From: an uncultured Collinsella sp.
GTDB lineage: Bacteria > Actinomycetota > Coriobacteriia > Coriobacteriales > Coriobacteriaceae
Direction: 5' to 3'
DNA: 32,871 nt
NCBI GenBank assembly: GCA_902476475.1
Contig: CABSDO010000010.1
Span: forward strand, 1 to 32,871
The notes beneath the pieces were generated by a model. That model saw only the letters and a program-made list of their open reading frames with translations, made no database searches and was not told the origin of the DNA. Each line of letters starts with the position of its first letter. The first letter of the stretch is position 1. The position numbers were made by a program, and so were the translations under genes. This document shows, piece by piece, positions 22,637-30,251 of the stretch.

Positions 22637-24156
22637 TGGTCCCTCCTTCCCTGGTACATCGCCGCCTCGAGCACGTGGTCCTGCGTCACTTGCTCGCTCT
22701 CGGCGACGTCAGCGATTGTACGCGCGATACGCACCAGGCGTACGATGCCGCGGCCCGTGAGATGCGTGCGCTTCGACAGGCCGAGCACACACTTCTCCGC
22801 CGCATCATCGAGCTCAAAGGTCGAAACGACGCCGTCAATGGACCGAGTCTCGTCATCCTCGGCCTCGGCATCCGCATCGTCCATGCGGGATTCGCGCCAA
22901 GCGCGAAAGGCGCGACCGCGCACAACGTAGTCACGTAACTCGGCCGACGACATGCCCTCCGCACCCTCGATAATCACTTGAGGGTCGGGACGGGTCACAT
23001 CGATCATCATGTCGATACGGTCGGCCAAAGGACCGCGCAGTTTAGACCGATAGCGCTCGACCATCGCCGCCGAGCAGCGACACGGCACCTCGCGATCGCC
23101 CAAAAAGCCGCAGGGGCAGGGATTGCTCGCAGCCAGCAGCTGAAAGCGCGACGGGAAGGTAAAAGCCCCGTCGACGCGTACGATCCTCACGTAGCCGCGC
23201 TCGATGGGCTGACGCAGCGTCTGCAGCACGCCAGTGGGAAACTCGGCAAGCTCGTCCAAAAAGAGCACGCCGCCATGAGCAAGGCTGATCTCACCCGGGT
23301 GCACCGGGCGCCCGCCGCCGATAAGGCCTGCGGTCGAAATACTGTGGTGGGGACTGCGGAAGGGGCGGGGCCCCGCCAACAAGCCATCAATGTTCTCACC
23401 CAAAACCGAATGGATGCACAGTGCCTCCTGCTGATCCTCAACGGAAAGCTCGGGCAGGATGCCGGTCATACGGCGTGCGAGCATCGTCTTGCCCGATCCC
23501 GGAGACCCGATCATGAGCAAGCCGAGTTCTCCTGCCGCCGCAAGCGCCATGCCGCGTTTAGCGACTTCCTGCCCCAGCACGTCTGCATAGTCGAGCTCGG
23601 GCTCAAAGGTCGCCTCGACACCCTCGGAATCCAAGTAGTGCCGTGCGGCATCGCCCATGCCGTGAGCAAGCTGAGACAGATGGTCGATAAAGCCGCAATC
23701 TACGCCCGCGAGTGGCACATGCTGGTCGGACCTGCCGGCGATAAAAGACAGCCCCATGTCGCGAGCCAATAGCTGAAACGCCACCTCGCCCTTGACGGGA
23801 AGCACCGTACCGTCCAGACCAAGCTCACCTGCGATAAGGCAGCGATCGAGGTTGTCACGGGGAATCTGCTCATCGGCCGCTAGAACCGCGATGGCGATGG
23901 GCAGGTCAAAGCCGCTACCGGTCTTGCGGATATCGCCGGGTGCCAGGTTAACGGTAATGCCCGAGCGCGGGATCTCGAACCCGGCGGAGCGCATCGCGCA
24001 GCGAATACGACCGCGTGACTCCATCACCTCCATACTCGGAATGCCGAGCATCTGGATGCCCGGAACGCCACCGGCAAGCGAGACCTCGACCGTGACGTGA
24101 ATCGCCTCGACGCCGCGGATGCAGGCCGCGTGAACGGCAAACGTCTCGAACGCCAT
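22633..24156 (-). CDS. comM: ComM/YifB-family AAA+ ATPase (Mg-chelatase-like)
   Basis: AAA+ helicase related to ComM, which promotes branch migration during integration of transformed DNA. 507 residues. N-terminal Lon-like domain (about 1-180, including GIPSMEVMESRGRIR), Walker A GSPGSGKT (217-224), Walker B GGVLFLDELAEF, a cysteine group (NPCPCGFLGD... CRC), and a C-terminal Mg-chelatase domain. The frame is open to 24354, but the part above 24156 overlaps yraN and is not ComM-like. The ATG at 24156 overlaps the yraN stop by one base. Coupled with dprA, suggesting a shared DNA-uptake or recombination role. Confidence 0.92.
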   Translation of the reverse strand: MAFETFAVHAACIRGVEAIHVTVEVSLAGGVPGIQMLGIPSMEVMESRGRIRCAMRSAGFEIPRSGITVNLAPGDIRKTGSGFDLPIAIAVLAADEQIPRDNLDRCLIAGELGLDGTVLPVKGEVAFQLLARDMGLSFIAGRSDQHVPLAGVDCGFIDHLSQLAHGMGDAARHYLDSEGVEATFEPELDYADVLGQEVAKRGMALAAAGELGLLMIGSPGSGKTMLARRMTGILPELSVEDQQEALCIHSVLGENIDGLLAGPRPFRSPHHSISTAGLIGGGRPVHPGEISLAHGGVLFLDELAEFPTGVLQTLRQPIERGYVRIVRVDGAFTFPSRFQLLAASNPCPCGFLGDREVPCRCSAAMVERYRSKLRGPLADRIDMMIDVTRPDPQVIIEGAEGMSSAELRDYVVRGRAFRAWRESRMDDADAEAEDDETRSIDGVVSTFELDDAAEKCVLGLSKRTHLTGRGIVRLVRIARTIADVAESEQVTQDHVLEAAMYQGRRDQ

Positions 24157-24641
24157 CACGACACCTGCCAATCGAACGCGTTGTACTGATGCTCGATCTC
24201 GGCGATATGCCCGCCGCGGATGGTGACACCCACAGCATCGAAGCGAATCGCCTTGAGCGGATAATGCTCCATGAGATAGCAACTTGCGATGCGGCGGTAG
24301 CGGCGTTGCTTTTGGGCGTCCACGGCCTCCTCGGGAAAGACCCGCGTGGTGCAATCCAGCGAAACGCGTCTGGTCTTGACCTCGGCCATCACCACGACAT
24401 CGTCGAGCTCATCGAGCAGCACCAGATCGGCCTCGCCCTCGGTGCAACGATAGCCCTGCTCCAGCAAGGTGTAGCCGCGCTCGTTAAAGTAGTCGATGGT
24501 GATCAGCTCGCCCAGCATGCCTAGCTCGCGGGGACTGAGTCCCTTGATAAACTCGGGCGTCATCGCCCCGGAGTCGAGCTCGCCGTTTTCCCAACGCTCC
24601 TTGAGCTGCTGCGTCTTGCTCTTTTTGCTTGCGGCACTCAT
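24156..24641 (-). CDS. YraN family (UPF0102) endonuclease-like protein
   Basis: Small protein with a restriction-endonuclease-like fold and uncertain function, often next to rnhB, comM or dprA. 161 residues. The core starts at LGMLGELITIDYF; EADLVLLDE and VVMAEVKTRR supply the D-ExK-like acidic and lysine residues. About 40 hydrophilic residues (Lys/Gln-rich) precede the core. The ATG at 24641 has AAAGGAG 5 nt upstream; the frame above it overlaps the terminator region and is not conserved-looking. Confidence 0.85.
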   Translation of the reverse strand: MSAASKKSKTQQLKERWENGELDSGAMTPEFIKGLSPRELGMLGELITIDYFNERGYTLLEQGYRCTEGEADLVLLDELDDVVVMAEVKTRRVSLDCTTRVFPEEAVDAQKQRRYRRIASCYLMEHYPLKAIRFDAVGVTIRGGHIAEIEHQYNAFDWQVS

Positions 24642-24739
24642 GGGGTCTCCTTTCCCGCACACTGCATTGCCCCGATGATGAGGGCACCTTTCATGCGGGT
24701 AAGTACCGGAAGCAAACCAAAAGCTGACCAAATGCCGTC

Positions 24740-24781
24740 AAAAAACGGGCCGTACGCAACAATGGTGTTGCATACGGCCCG
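24740..24781 (-). terminator. Intrinsic terminator after rnhB
   Basis: A 15-bp stem with one G-U pair (24767-24781 with 24746-24760) and a 6-nt loop, followed by six T on the minus strand. The remaining 24642-24739 has no clear promoter for yraN. Confidence 0.9.
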
Positions 24782-24830
24782 CTACCAGCAGGTTTATAAA
24801 ACCCCAGAGGTCCATGTCTCCACAATTGGC

Positions 24831-25619
24831 CTAGAAAAGGCGCTCAGTCTGCAGAAAGTTTCCGCAAAAGCTCACGCGGTGCAGCGGACAAAGTCCATGT
24901 TTGCGAATGGCCTCGATGTGCTCGGGGCTCGCATAGCCCTTCGACTCGGCCAGATGGTACTCGGGATACTCGGCGTCGTACTCGACCATCATCTCGTCAC
25001 GCGTGACCTTGGCCATGATGGACGCCGCGGCGATGCAGGCGATCTTGGCATCGCCCTTCACCACATCGCGCTCGTTAGGAACGGCGCCCAAGGGGTTGCC
25101 ATCCATAAGCACGCAATCGGGCTCGAGCCCCGTATCGGCCACGGCGCCCGCAACGGCGGTACGGATAGCACGGGCCATGCCCATCTCATCGATATCCTTA
25201 GGCGCGATATGGCAAAAACCGATCGCCGTCGCCACCTCGGCAATCTTCACTGAGAGCAACTCGCGGCGCGCCGGCGTGAGCTTTTTGGAATCGTTGATGC
25301 CCCAGACGCGCGGCTCCATAGGAAGGCAGACAGCGCATACCGTCAAAGGACCGGCCACCGATCCGCGACCCACCTCGTCGACACCAACGACCACTCCATC
25401 GCCGCCAAGCTCATGCATAAGCTCGTACATGTCATTGACGCGCTCGCGCTCGGCAAGCTCTTTGGCATGGCGTTTGAGGGCGCGTTCGCAAGCCTTGATC
25501 ACCTGCTGGCGCGGATCCTCGCGATAATGCTCCACGAGGGCGGGAATCTCCTCAAACGTGGCGCTCGCCAACTCACCGGCAACCTGCGATGCCGAAACCG
25601 AGCTCGTCATGTTGGCCAT
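24831..25619 (-). CDS. rnhB: Ribonuclease HII
   Basis: Removes ribonucleotides and RNA primers from DNA hybrids. 262 residues. Active-site motif GVDEVGRGSVAGPL (Asp81, Glu82), DSKKLTPARRE, VLMDGNPLG with a further Asp, and KGDAKIACIAAASIMAKVTRD. About 75 residues precede the catalytic core, an N-terminal extension also seen in other Gram-positive RNase HII proteins. The ATG at 25619 has AAGGAGG 7 nt upstream. It is downstream of rplS, across a terminator. Confidence 0.96.
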   Translation of the reverse strand: MANMTSSVSASQVAGELASATFEEIPALVEHYREDPRQQVIKACERALKRHAKELAERERVNDMYELMHELGGDGVVVGVDEVGRGSVAGPLTVCAVCLPMEPRVWGINDSKKLTPARRELLSVKIAEVATAIGFCHIAPKDIDEMGMARAIRTAVAGAVADTGLEPDCVLMDGNPLGAVPNERDVVKGDAKIACIAAASIMAKVTRDEMMVEYDAEYPEYHLAESKGYASPEHIEAIRKHGLCPLHRVSFCGNFLQTERLF

Positions 25620-25647
25620 ACCAGGCCCTCCTTGCATGCAAATCAGA

Positions 25648-25678
25648 TAAAAAGAAGGGCCACCCGAAGGTGACCCTT
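25648..25678 (-). terminator. Intrinsic terminator after rplS
   Basis: AAGGGTCACC-TTCG-GGTGGCCCTT on the minus strand: a 10-bp stem with one wobble pair and a UUCG tetraloop, followed by CTTTTT. rnhB must depend on read-through or its own promoter. Confidence 0.88.
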
Positions 25679-25712
25679 GTGTCCAAACGAGTGGACAGAC
25701 GCTGCGATCTTC

Positions 25713-26054
25713 TTAGCGCTTCTCGGGGATGCGAGCAGCCTTGCCCACCTTGTCGCGGAGGTAGTACAGCTTGGCGCGACGGACGCGACCATGACGAACG
25801 ACCTCGAGCTTGGCGATCTTGGGGCTGTGAAGCGGGAAGGTACGCTCAACACCGACACCGAAGGACATCTTGCGGACGGTGAAGGTCTCGCGGGCACCGG
25901 CGCCGGCCATGCGGATGACGTCGCCCTGGAAGACCTGGATGCGCTCGCGGTCGCCTTCCTTAATGCGGTAGTGAACCTTGACGTTGTCGGCGACGCGAAC
26001 CTGAGGAATGTCCTCGCGGATCTGCTGACGCTCGATTGCGCGGATGTAATCCAT
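25713..26054 (-). CDS. rplS: 50S ribosomal protein L19
   Basis: Large-subunit protein at the 30S-50S interface, 113 residues, the usual length. Family features: FQGDVIRMAGAGARETFTVRK and GVGVERTFPLHSPKIAKLEV, ending with RRAKLYYLRDKVGKAARI. The ATG at 26054 has AAGGA 7 nt upstream; an in-frame TTG lies two codons before it. Own promoter and terminator. Confidence 0.97.
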   Translation of the reverse strand: MDYIRAIERQQIREDIPQVRVADNVKVHYRIKEGDRERIQVFQGDVIRMAGAGARETFTVRKMSFGVGVERTFPLHSPKIAKLEVVRHGRVRRAKLYYLRDKVGKAARIPEKR

Positions 26055-26078
26055 GTGCAATTCCTTACTCTTCTAGAG

Positions 26079-26102
26079 GTGCCGTACCACCATGGCCGGC
26101 AC
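26079..26102 (-). promoter_or_regulatory. Hairpin in the rplS leader
   Basis: GTGCCG and CGGCAC (six pairs), extended inward by GCCA/TGGT around a 3-nt loop with one bulged A, about 25 nt before the rplS start. It may be a control element or only a stabilising hairpin. Confidence 0.35.
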
Positions 26103-26123
26103 GTAGTTGAACAAACGTATTCG

Positions 26124-26151
26124 AGTATACACGCGCGGGTTTCTGCTGCAA
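26124..26151 (-). promoter_or_regulatory. rplS promoter
   Basis: TTGCAG (26151-26146), a 16-bp spacer, then TATACT (26129-26124) preceded by TG, giving a leader of about 60 nt. Confidence 0.75.
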
Positions 26152-26197
26152 GAACAATTTTTTACGCAGACAAAAAGACAAAACCCGCACATGATAA

Positions 26198-26225
26198 CCG
26201 CCCGTCTCACAAATGAGACGGGCGG
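26198..26225 (-). terminator. Terminator hairpin after ppdK
   Basis: CCGCCCGTCTCA-TTTG-TGAGACGGGCGG: a perfect 12-bp stem 40 nt after the ppdK stop. The T-tract after it is weak. Confidence 0.75.
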
Positions 26226-26264
26226 CATGAAGGGGGGCTACACTAGGCGTCTACGCCCAAAACG

Positions 26265-29015
26265 TTAGGCGGGACGCTTGGCCTCGAGCTTGGCCTGGGC
26301 GGCAGCCAAGCGCGCGAGGGGCACGCGGTAGGGCGAGCAGGACACGTAGTCCACGTCGGCCACGTTAAACAGGCCCTTGATGGACTTGGGGTCGCCGCCG
26401 TGCTCACCGCACACGCCAAAGTGCATGTCGGGGTTGGTGGCACGGCCCTTCTCGACGGCCATGCGTACCAGCTCGAGTACTGCCGTATCGATGGTCTCGA
26501 AGGGGTTGTCCTTCAGAATCTTCTTATGCATGTACAGCGGGATGAACTTAGCCTCGGCGTCGTCACGCGAGAAACCGAAGGTCGTCTGGGTGAGGTCGTT
26601 GGTGCCAAAGCAGAAGAAGTCGGCATGGTGGGCGATCTCGTCAGCGACCATGCAGGCGCGCGGCAGCTCGAGCATCGTGCCCACGGGAATATTGAGCTCG
26701 ACGCCTTCTTCGACGGAAACCTCGGCGATCACGCGCTCGATGACCTCGCGGGTCTGGACGTGCTCGGCCGTGATGGAGACGAGCGGAACCATGATCTCGG
26801 GACGCGGGTCGACGCCCTCCTTGATAAGGCAGGCAGCAGCCGTGGCGACGGCGCGAACCTGCATGAGCGGCAGATCGCTAAAGACGACGGATAGGCGCAC
26901 GCCGCGCAGGCCGAGCATCGGGTTGGACTCGACCATGCCGTCGATGCGACGCAGGCGGGCACGCAGGGCGGCAAGCTCTTCCTCGCTGGCGCCAGCGGCC
27001 TCCTTCTTGGTGATGGCAACCTCGAACTCGCGAGGATTATCCAGGAACTCATGAAGCGGCGGATCGAGCAGACGAACGACCACATCGCGACCGGACATGG
27101 TCTTGAACATGGCCAGGAAGTCCTCCGTCTGAACCTTGAGCAGATCGGCGAGGGCCCGCTGCTTCACGGCCTCATCGTCGGACAGTATAAAGCTCTGGAT
27201 GATGTTCTTACGGTCGCCCAGGAACATGTGCTCGGTGCGGCACAGGCCAATAGCCTCGGCGCCAAACTCGAGTGCGAGCTCGGCATCCTCAGGGTTGTCG
27301 GCGTTGACGCGCACATGGTTGGCGTGGCCACAGGTCTCGTCCAGGCGAATCTCGTCGGCCCAGGACAGGATGGTGTCCAGATCGCCAGTGAGCTCGGCGG
27401 AGACCAGGTCGACGGGACCGTCGACGACGATGCCCTGGGTGCCGTCGATGGAGATGATGTCGCCCTCGTGCAGCACGCGGTCGCTGCCCTCGATGCGCAC
27501 GACCTTCTCGGCGGCATCGATGTGGAAGCGCTCAACGCCGCAGACGCAGGGCGTACCCATACCGCGGGCGATAACAGCGGCATGGCTCGTCTTGCCACCG
27601 TGGCTGGTCAGGATGCCCTCGGCGGCGACCATGCCCTTCAAGTCGTCGGGGTTGGTCTCCCAACGGACCAAGATAACCTTATGACCCTCGTTTGCGCGCG
27701 CGACGGCGTCATCGCTCGAGAACACGACCTCGCCCACGGCGGCGCCGGGGCTGGCGTTCAGACCGCTGGCCAGCGCCTCGTACCTCTTGGAAGCGTCAAA
27801 CTGCGGGTGCAGGAGCTGGTCGAGCTGTGCGGGGTCGATGCGGCTCACGGCCTCCTCACGGGTGATCAGGCCCTCCTCGACCATCTCGATGGCGATACGC
27901 AGGGCGGCGGTAGCGGTGCGCTTGCCCACGCGAGTCTGGAGCATCCAGAGCTTACCCTGCTCGATGGTGAACTCGATATCGCACATATCGCGATAGTGAT
28001 CCTCGAGCGTCAGGAACACGCGCTCGAGCTCCTCACCTGCAGACTCGAGGCCCGGGGTGGTCTTGAGGTCGGCGATGGGCTCGGTGTTGCGGATGCCGGC
28101 GACAACGTCCTCGCCCTGGGCGTTCACCAGAAAGTCGCCGTAGAACTCCTTAGTGCCGTCGGCCGGGTTGCGCGTAAAGGCAACGCCGGTGGCGGAGGTC
28201 TCGCCCTTATTACCAAAAGCCATGGCCTGCACGTTGACGGCGGTACCGAGCTCGTCGGAGATAGCATGCTGCTTGCGGTAGATGCACGCACGCTCGTTCA
28301 TCCAGCTGCCAAAGACGGCTTGGATGGCAAGGCGCAACTGGAGCTCCGGGTCGTGAGGGAAGACAGGCTTGCCATCGACAACCTCGAGCTCGGGATACAG
28401 GGCGGCCTCGACGTTCTCGGAGAAGAGGCCCTTGAAGGTCTCGACGAGCTCCTGCAGGTCCTCGGCCGAAAGCTCGGAATCGACGCGAACGCCGGCGACC
28501 AGGCGTGCCTGGGTCAGAGCGTTCTCGAACAGGTCGGCGTCGACGCCCATGACGACGTTGGAGAACATCTGGATAAACCGGCGGTAGCTATCCCAGGCAA
28601 AGCGCGGGTTTTGCGTCTGGGCGATAAGGCCCTGAACGGAATCGTCGTTAAGGCCCAGGTTGAGGACCGTGTCCATCATGCCGGGCATAGAGAACGGAGC
28701 GCCCGAGCGAACCGACACGAGCAGCGGGTCGGAGGCGTCGCCGAGCTTCTTGCCGCAGCGGGCCTCGAGGTCGGCCTCGGCGGCAACGATCTCATCGAGT
28801 GCGCCCTCGGGCCAGACGTTACCGGCACCGGAATACTCGACACAGGTCTGGCAAGTAATGGTAAAGCCACCGGGAACCGGCAGGCCGATGCGGCTCATCT
28901 CGGCAAGGTTTGCGCCTTTGCCGCCAAGCACGAAGTTCATGGACTTGTCGCCCTCGGTGACACAGGTGCCCTGGGCGTCGGTTCCAAAACGGTAAACCCT
29001 CTTGCAATCGCTCAC
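26265..29015 (-). CDS. ppdK: Pyruvate, phosphate dikinase
   Basis: Interconverts pyruvate, ATP and phosphate with PEP, AMP and pyrophosphate; in anaerobes it can act in glycolysis or gluconeogenesis. 916 residues, full length. N-terminal nucleotide-binding domain (FVLGGKGANLAEM; SVRSGAPFSMPGMMDTVLNL), phosphohistidine domain with GGKTSHAAVIARGMG (His478; Thr476 is the expected PpsR target), and a C-terminal PEP barrel with FGTNDLTQTTFGFSRDD and the catalytic Cys in GVCGEHGGDP. The usual GGMTSH reads GGKTSH here. GTG start with GGAAGGGG 7 nt upstream. Its regulator gene ppsR lies directly upstream, 326 bp away. Confidence 0.97.
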   Translation of the reverse strand: MSDCKRVYRFGTDAQGTCVTEGDKSMNFVLGGKGANLAEMSRIGLPVPGGFTITCQTCVEYSGAGNVWPEGALDEIVAAEADLEARCGKKLGDASDPLLVSVRSGAPFSMPGMMDTVLNLGLNDDSVQGLIAQTQNPRFAWDSYRRFIQMFSNVVMGVDADLFENALTQARLVAGVRVDSELSAEDLQELVETFKGLFSENVEAALYPELEVVDGKPVFPHDPELQLRLAIQAVFGSWMNERACIYRKQHAISDELGTAVNVQAMAFGNKGETSATGVAFTRNPADGTKEFYGDFLVNAQGEDVVAGIRNTEPIADLKTTPGLESAGEELERVFLTLEDHYRDMCDIEFTIEQGKLWMLQTRVGKRTATAALRIAIEMVEEGLITREEAVSRIDPAQLDQLLHPQFDASKRYEALASGLNASPGAAVGEVVFSSDDAVARANEGHKVILVRWETNPDDLKGMVAAEGILTSHGGKTSHAAVIARGMGTPCVCGVERFHIDAAEKVVRIEGSDRVLHEGDIISIDGTQGIVVDGPVDLVSAELTGDLDTILSWADEIRLDETCGHANHVRVNADNPEDAELALEFGAEAIGLCRTEHMFLGDRKNIIQSFILSDDEAVKQRALADLLKVQTEDFLAMFKTMSGRDVVVRLLDPPLHEFLDNPREFEVAITKKEAAGASEEELAALRARLRRIDGMVESNPMLGLRGVRLSVVFSDLPLMQVRAVATAAACLIKEGVDPRPEIMVPLVSITAEHVQTREVIERVIAEVSVEEGVELNIPVGTMLELPRACMVADEIAHHADFFCFGTNDLTQTTFGFSRDDAEAKFIPLYMHKKILKDNPFETIDTAVLELVRMAVEKGRATNPDMHFGVCGEHGGDPKSIKGLFNVADVDYVSCSPYRVPLARLAAAQAKLEAKRPA

Positions 29016-29090
29016 GATACTTCCCCTTCCATGCGCTTACGCGCACGACCGTGGTAACGAATCGACCCGCCGGATGCGGGCCGTGAGGGA

Positions 29091-29096
29091 ACTATA
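29091..29096 (-). promoter_or_regulatory. Candidate -10 element of ppdK
   Basis: TATAGT read on the minus strand, about 75 bp before the ppdK start. No good -35 hexamer is present at 16-18 bp, which would suit an activator-dependent promoter. Confidence 0.4.
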
Positions 29097-29137
29097 CGGC
29101 GGGTTTTGGACAGGCTTGAGCAGAGGGTGCGCGGTTT

Positions 29138-29185
29138 GGTAAACGTGCTAAAACCGGCGGTAAACGGTAGGTAAAGGTGGTTACC
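29138..29185 (+). repeat. Phased GGTAAA repeats upstream of ppdK
   Basis: GGTAAACG at 29138 and 29159, GGTAAAGG at 29170, then the palindrome-like GGTTACC at 29179-29185. The first three start 21 and 11 bp apart, i.e. on the same helix face. They lie about 45-90 bp upstream of the candidate -10, a usual place for activator sites. The rest of 29016-29279 holds no gene I can see. Confidence 0.45.
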
Positions 29186-29279
29186 TTATGAAGATACCAC
29201 TACAAGGAAAATGCAGGTCGGATGCGATGTTTTTGCTAAATCGCTTTACCATTTATCAGCATTATTTCCAAGTATTCTC

Positions 29280-29345
29280 TTTGGGTAGCTAAAAGAGCCC
29301 CGTCCCAAATTAGCTACCCAAACAACCTTGTCCCAAGTGAGCTAC
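29280..29345. repeat. Inverted and direct repeat block at the 3' end of ppsR
   Basis: Perfect 13-bp inverted arms TTTGGGTAGCTAA / TTAGCTACCCAAA (29280-29292, 29310-29322) with a 17-nt loop. Two direct copies of a 16-mer follow (29302-29317, 29330-29345; GTCCCAA-n-T-n-AGCTAC). The second copy covers the ppsR stop codon. It may act as the ppsR terminator hairpin. The GTCCCAA-n-TGAG core resembles the RAYT end repeats. Confidence 0.6.
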
Positions 29346-30217
29346 TTTTGTTGAGCGCGGCGGGCGGCACGGCGGGCTCTTGCCTCTTGAATCTCTTCGA
29401 GGTGAGCAATGATCTCGGCAGCGCTTTCCTCGATGGCTTTGCCGTCGGTACGCACTACAAAGCAGCCCAGGCGTTTCATGAGCGCGCGGGCTTCAGCAAG
29501 CTCGCTGCGCACGCTCTCGGGCTCGGCATAGGAGCCTGCGACGGCACGAGCGTAGTCATCGCCCAAGCGGCTATCGCGAATTTCGGAAATCACATCGACG
29601 GTCGAAATCAGGCCGAACAGGCGCATCGGGTCGACCTCGTAAATCGACTTGGGCGGCTCCATGCCATGCGCCAGTGGGACATTGGCGACCTTGTAGCCCT
29701 GATAGGCTAAATACATCGACAGCGGGGTCTTGGACGTGCGCGACACGCCCAGCAGCACGATATCAGCACCCGACAGATCGTCACAACCACGACCGTCATC
29801 GTGCTCAACGAAATACTCCATAGCCTCAATGCGATGGAAATAGCGATCGTCGGTCTTGTGAATCACGCCCGCAACGCCCTTGGGCGGCACACCGATGAGC
29901 GACGACAGCACGGCGAGCGTCGGACCGATCAGGTCGACCGAACGGATATGCAGCATACCTAGGTAATCGAGCACGCGAGCACGAAGGGCCGGGTCGACGA
30001 TGGTATGGAACACGGCGATATCGCGATGGTCCGCATCGACGCGCGGCCCCACAAATGACTTGACCTGCTCCACGGAGGTCACCTTAGGCAGGCGTAAAAC
30101 GCGAAAAGCCCCTTCATCAAATTGCCCGGACGCCGCAAGCACCACCTCACAAGCGGTATCACCGAGCGAGTCGGAGATAACGATAACGGTGGGACGAGCG
30201 GTGACCGGGCAATCCAT
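29342..30217 (-). CDS. ppsR: PPDK regulatory protein: bifunctional kinase/pyrophosphorylase
   Basis: DUF299 protein that inactivates PPDK by ADP-dependent phosphorylation of the threonine beside the catalytic histidine and reactivates it by phosphate-dependent dephosphorylation. 291 residues. N-terminal VIVISDSLGDTA and the P-loop-like motif GVSRTSKTPLS (157-167); a basic Arg/Ala-rich tail. The ATG has AGGAG 6 nt upstream. It lies between glyS and ppdK. Because ppdK is in this pair, PPDK rather than PEP synthase is the likely target. Confidence 0.93.
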   Translation of the reverse strand: MDCPVTARPTVIVISDSLGDTACEVVLAASGQFDEGAFRVLRLPKVTSVEQVKSFVGPRVDADHRDIAVFHTIVDPALRARVLDYLGMLHIRSVDLIGPTLAVLSSLIGVPPKGVAGVIHKTDDRYFHRIEAMEYFVEHDDGRGCDDLSGADIVLLGVSRTSKTPLSMYLAYQGYKVANVPLAHGMEPPKSIYEVDPMRLFGLISTVDVISEIRDSRLGDDYARAVAGSYAEPESVRSELAEARALMKRLGCFVVRTDGKAIEESAAEIIAHLEEIQEARARRAARRAQQK

Positions 30218-30251
30218 GCGGGGCTCCTTTTGCGCTTATGCGCAAGCTGGC

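Noticed and set aside
24157..24354. N-terminal extension of comM up to 24354
   Set aside because: This part overlaps yraN out of frame and is Arg/His-rich; ComM homology begins at the ATG at 24156.
27051..29057. A 668-codon plus-strand frame over ppdK
   Set aside because: A shadow of ppdK; no ribosome site or domain.
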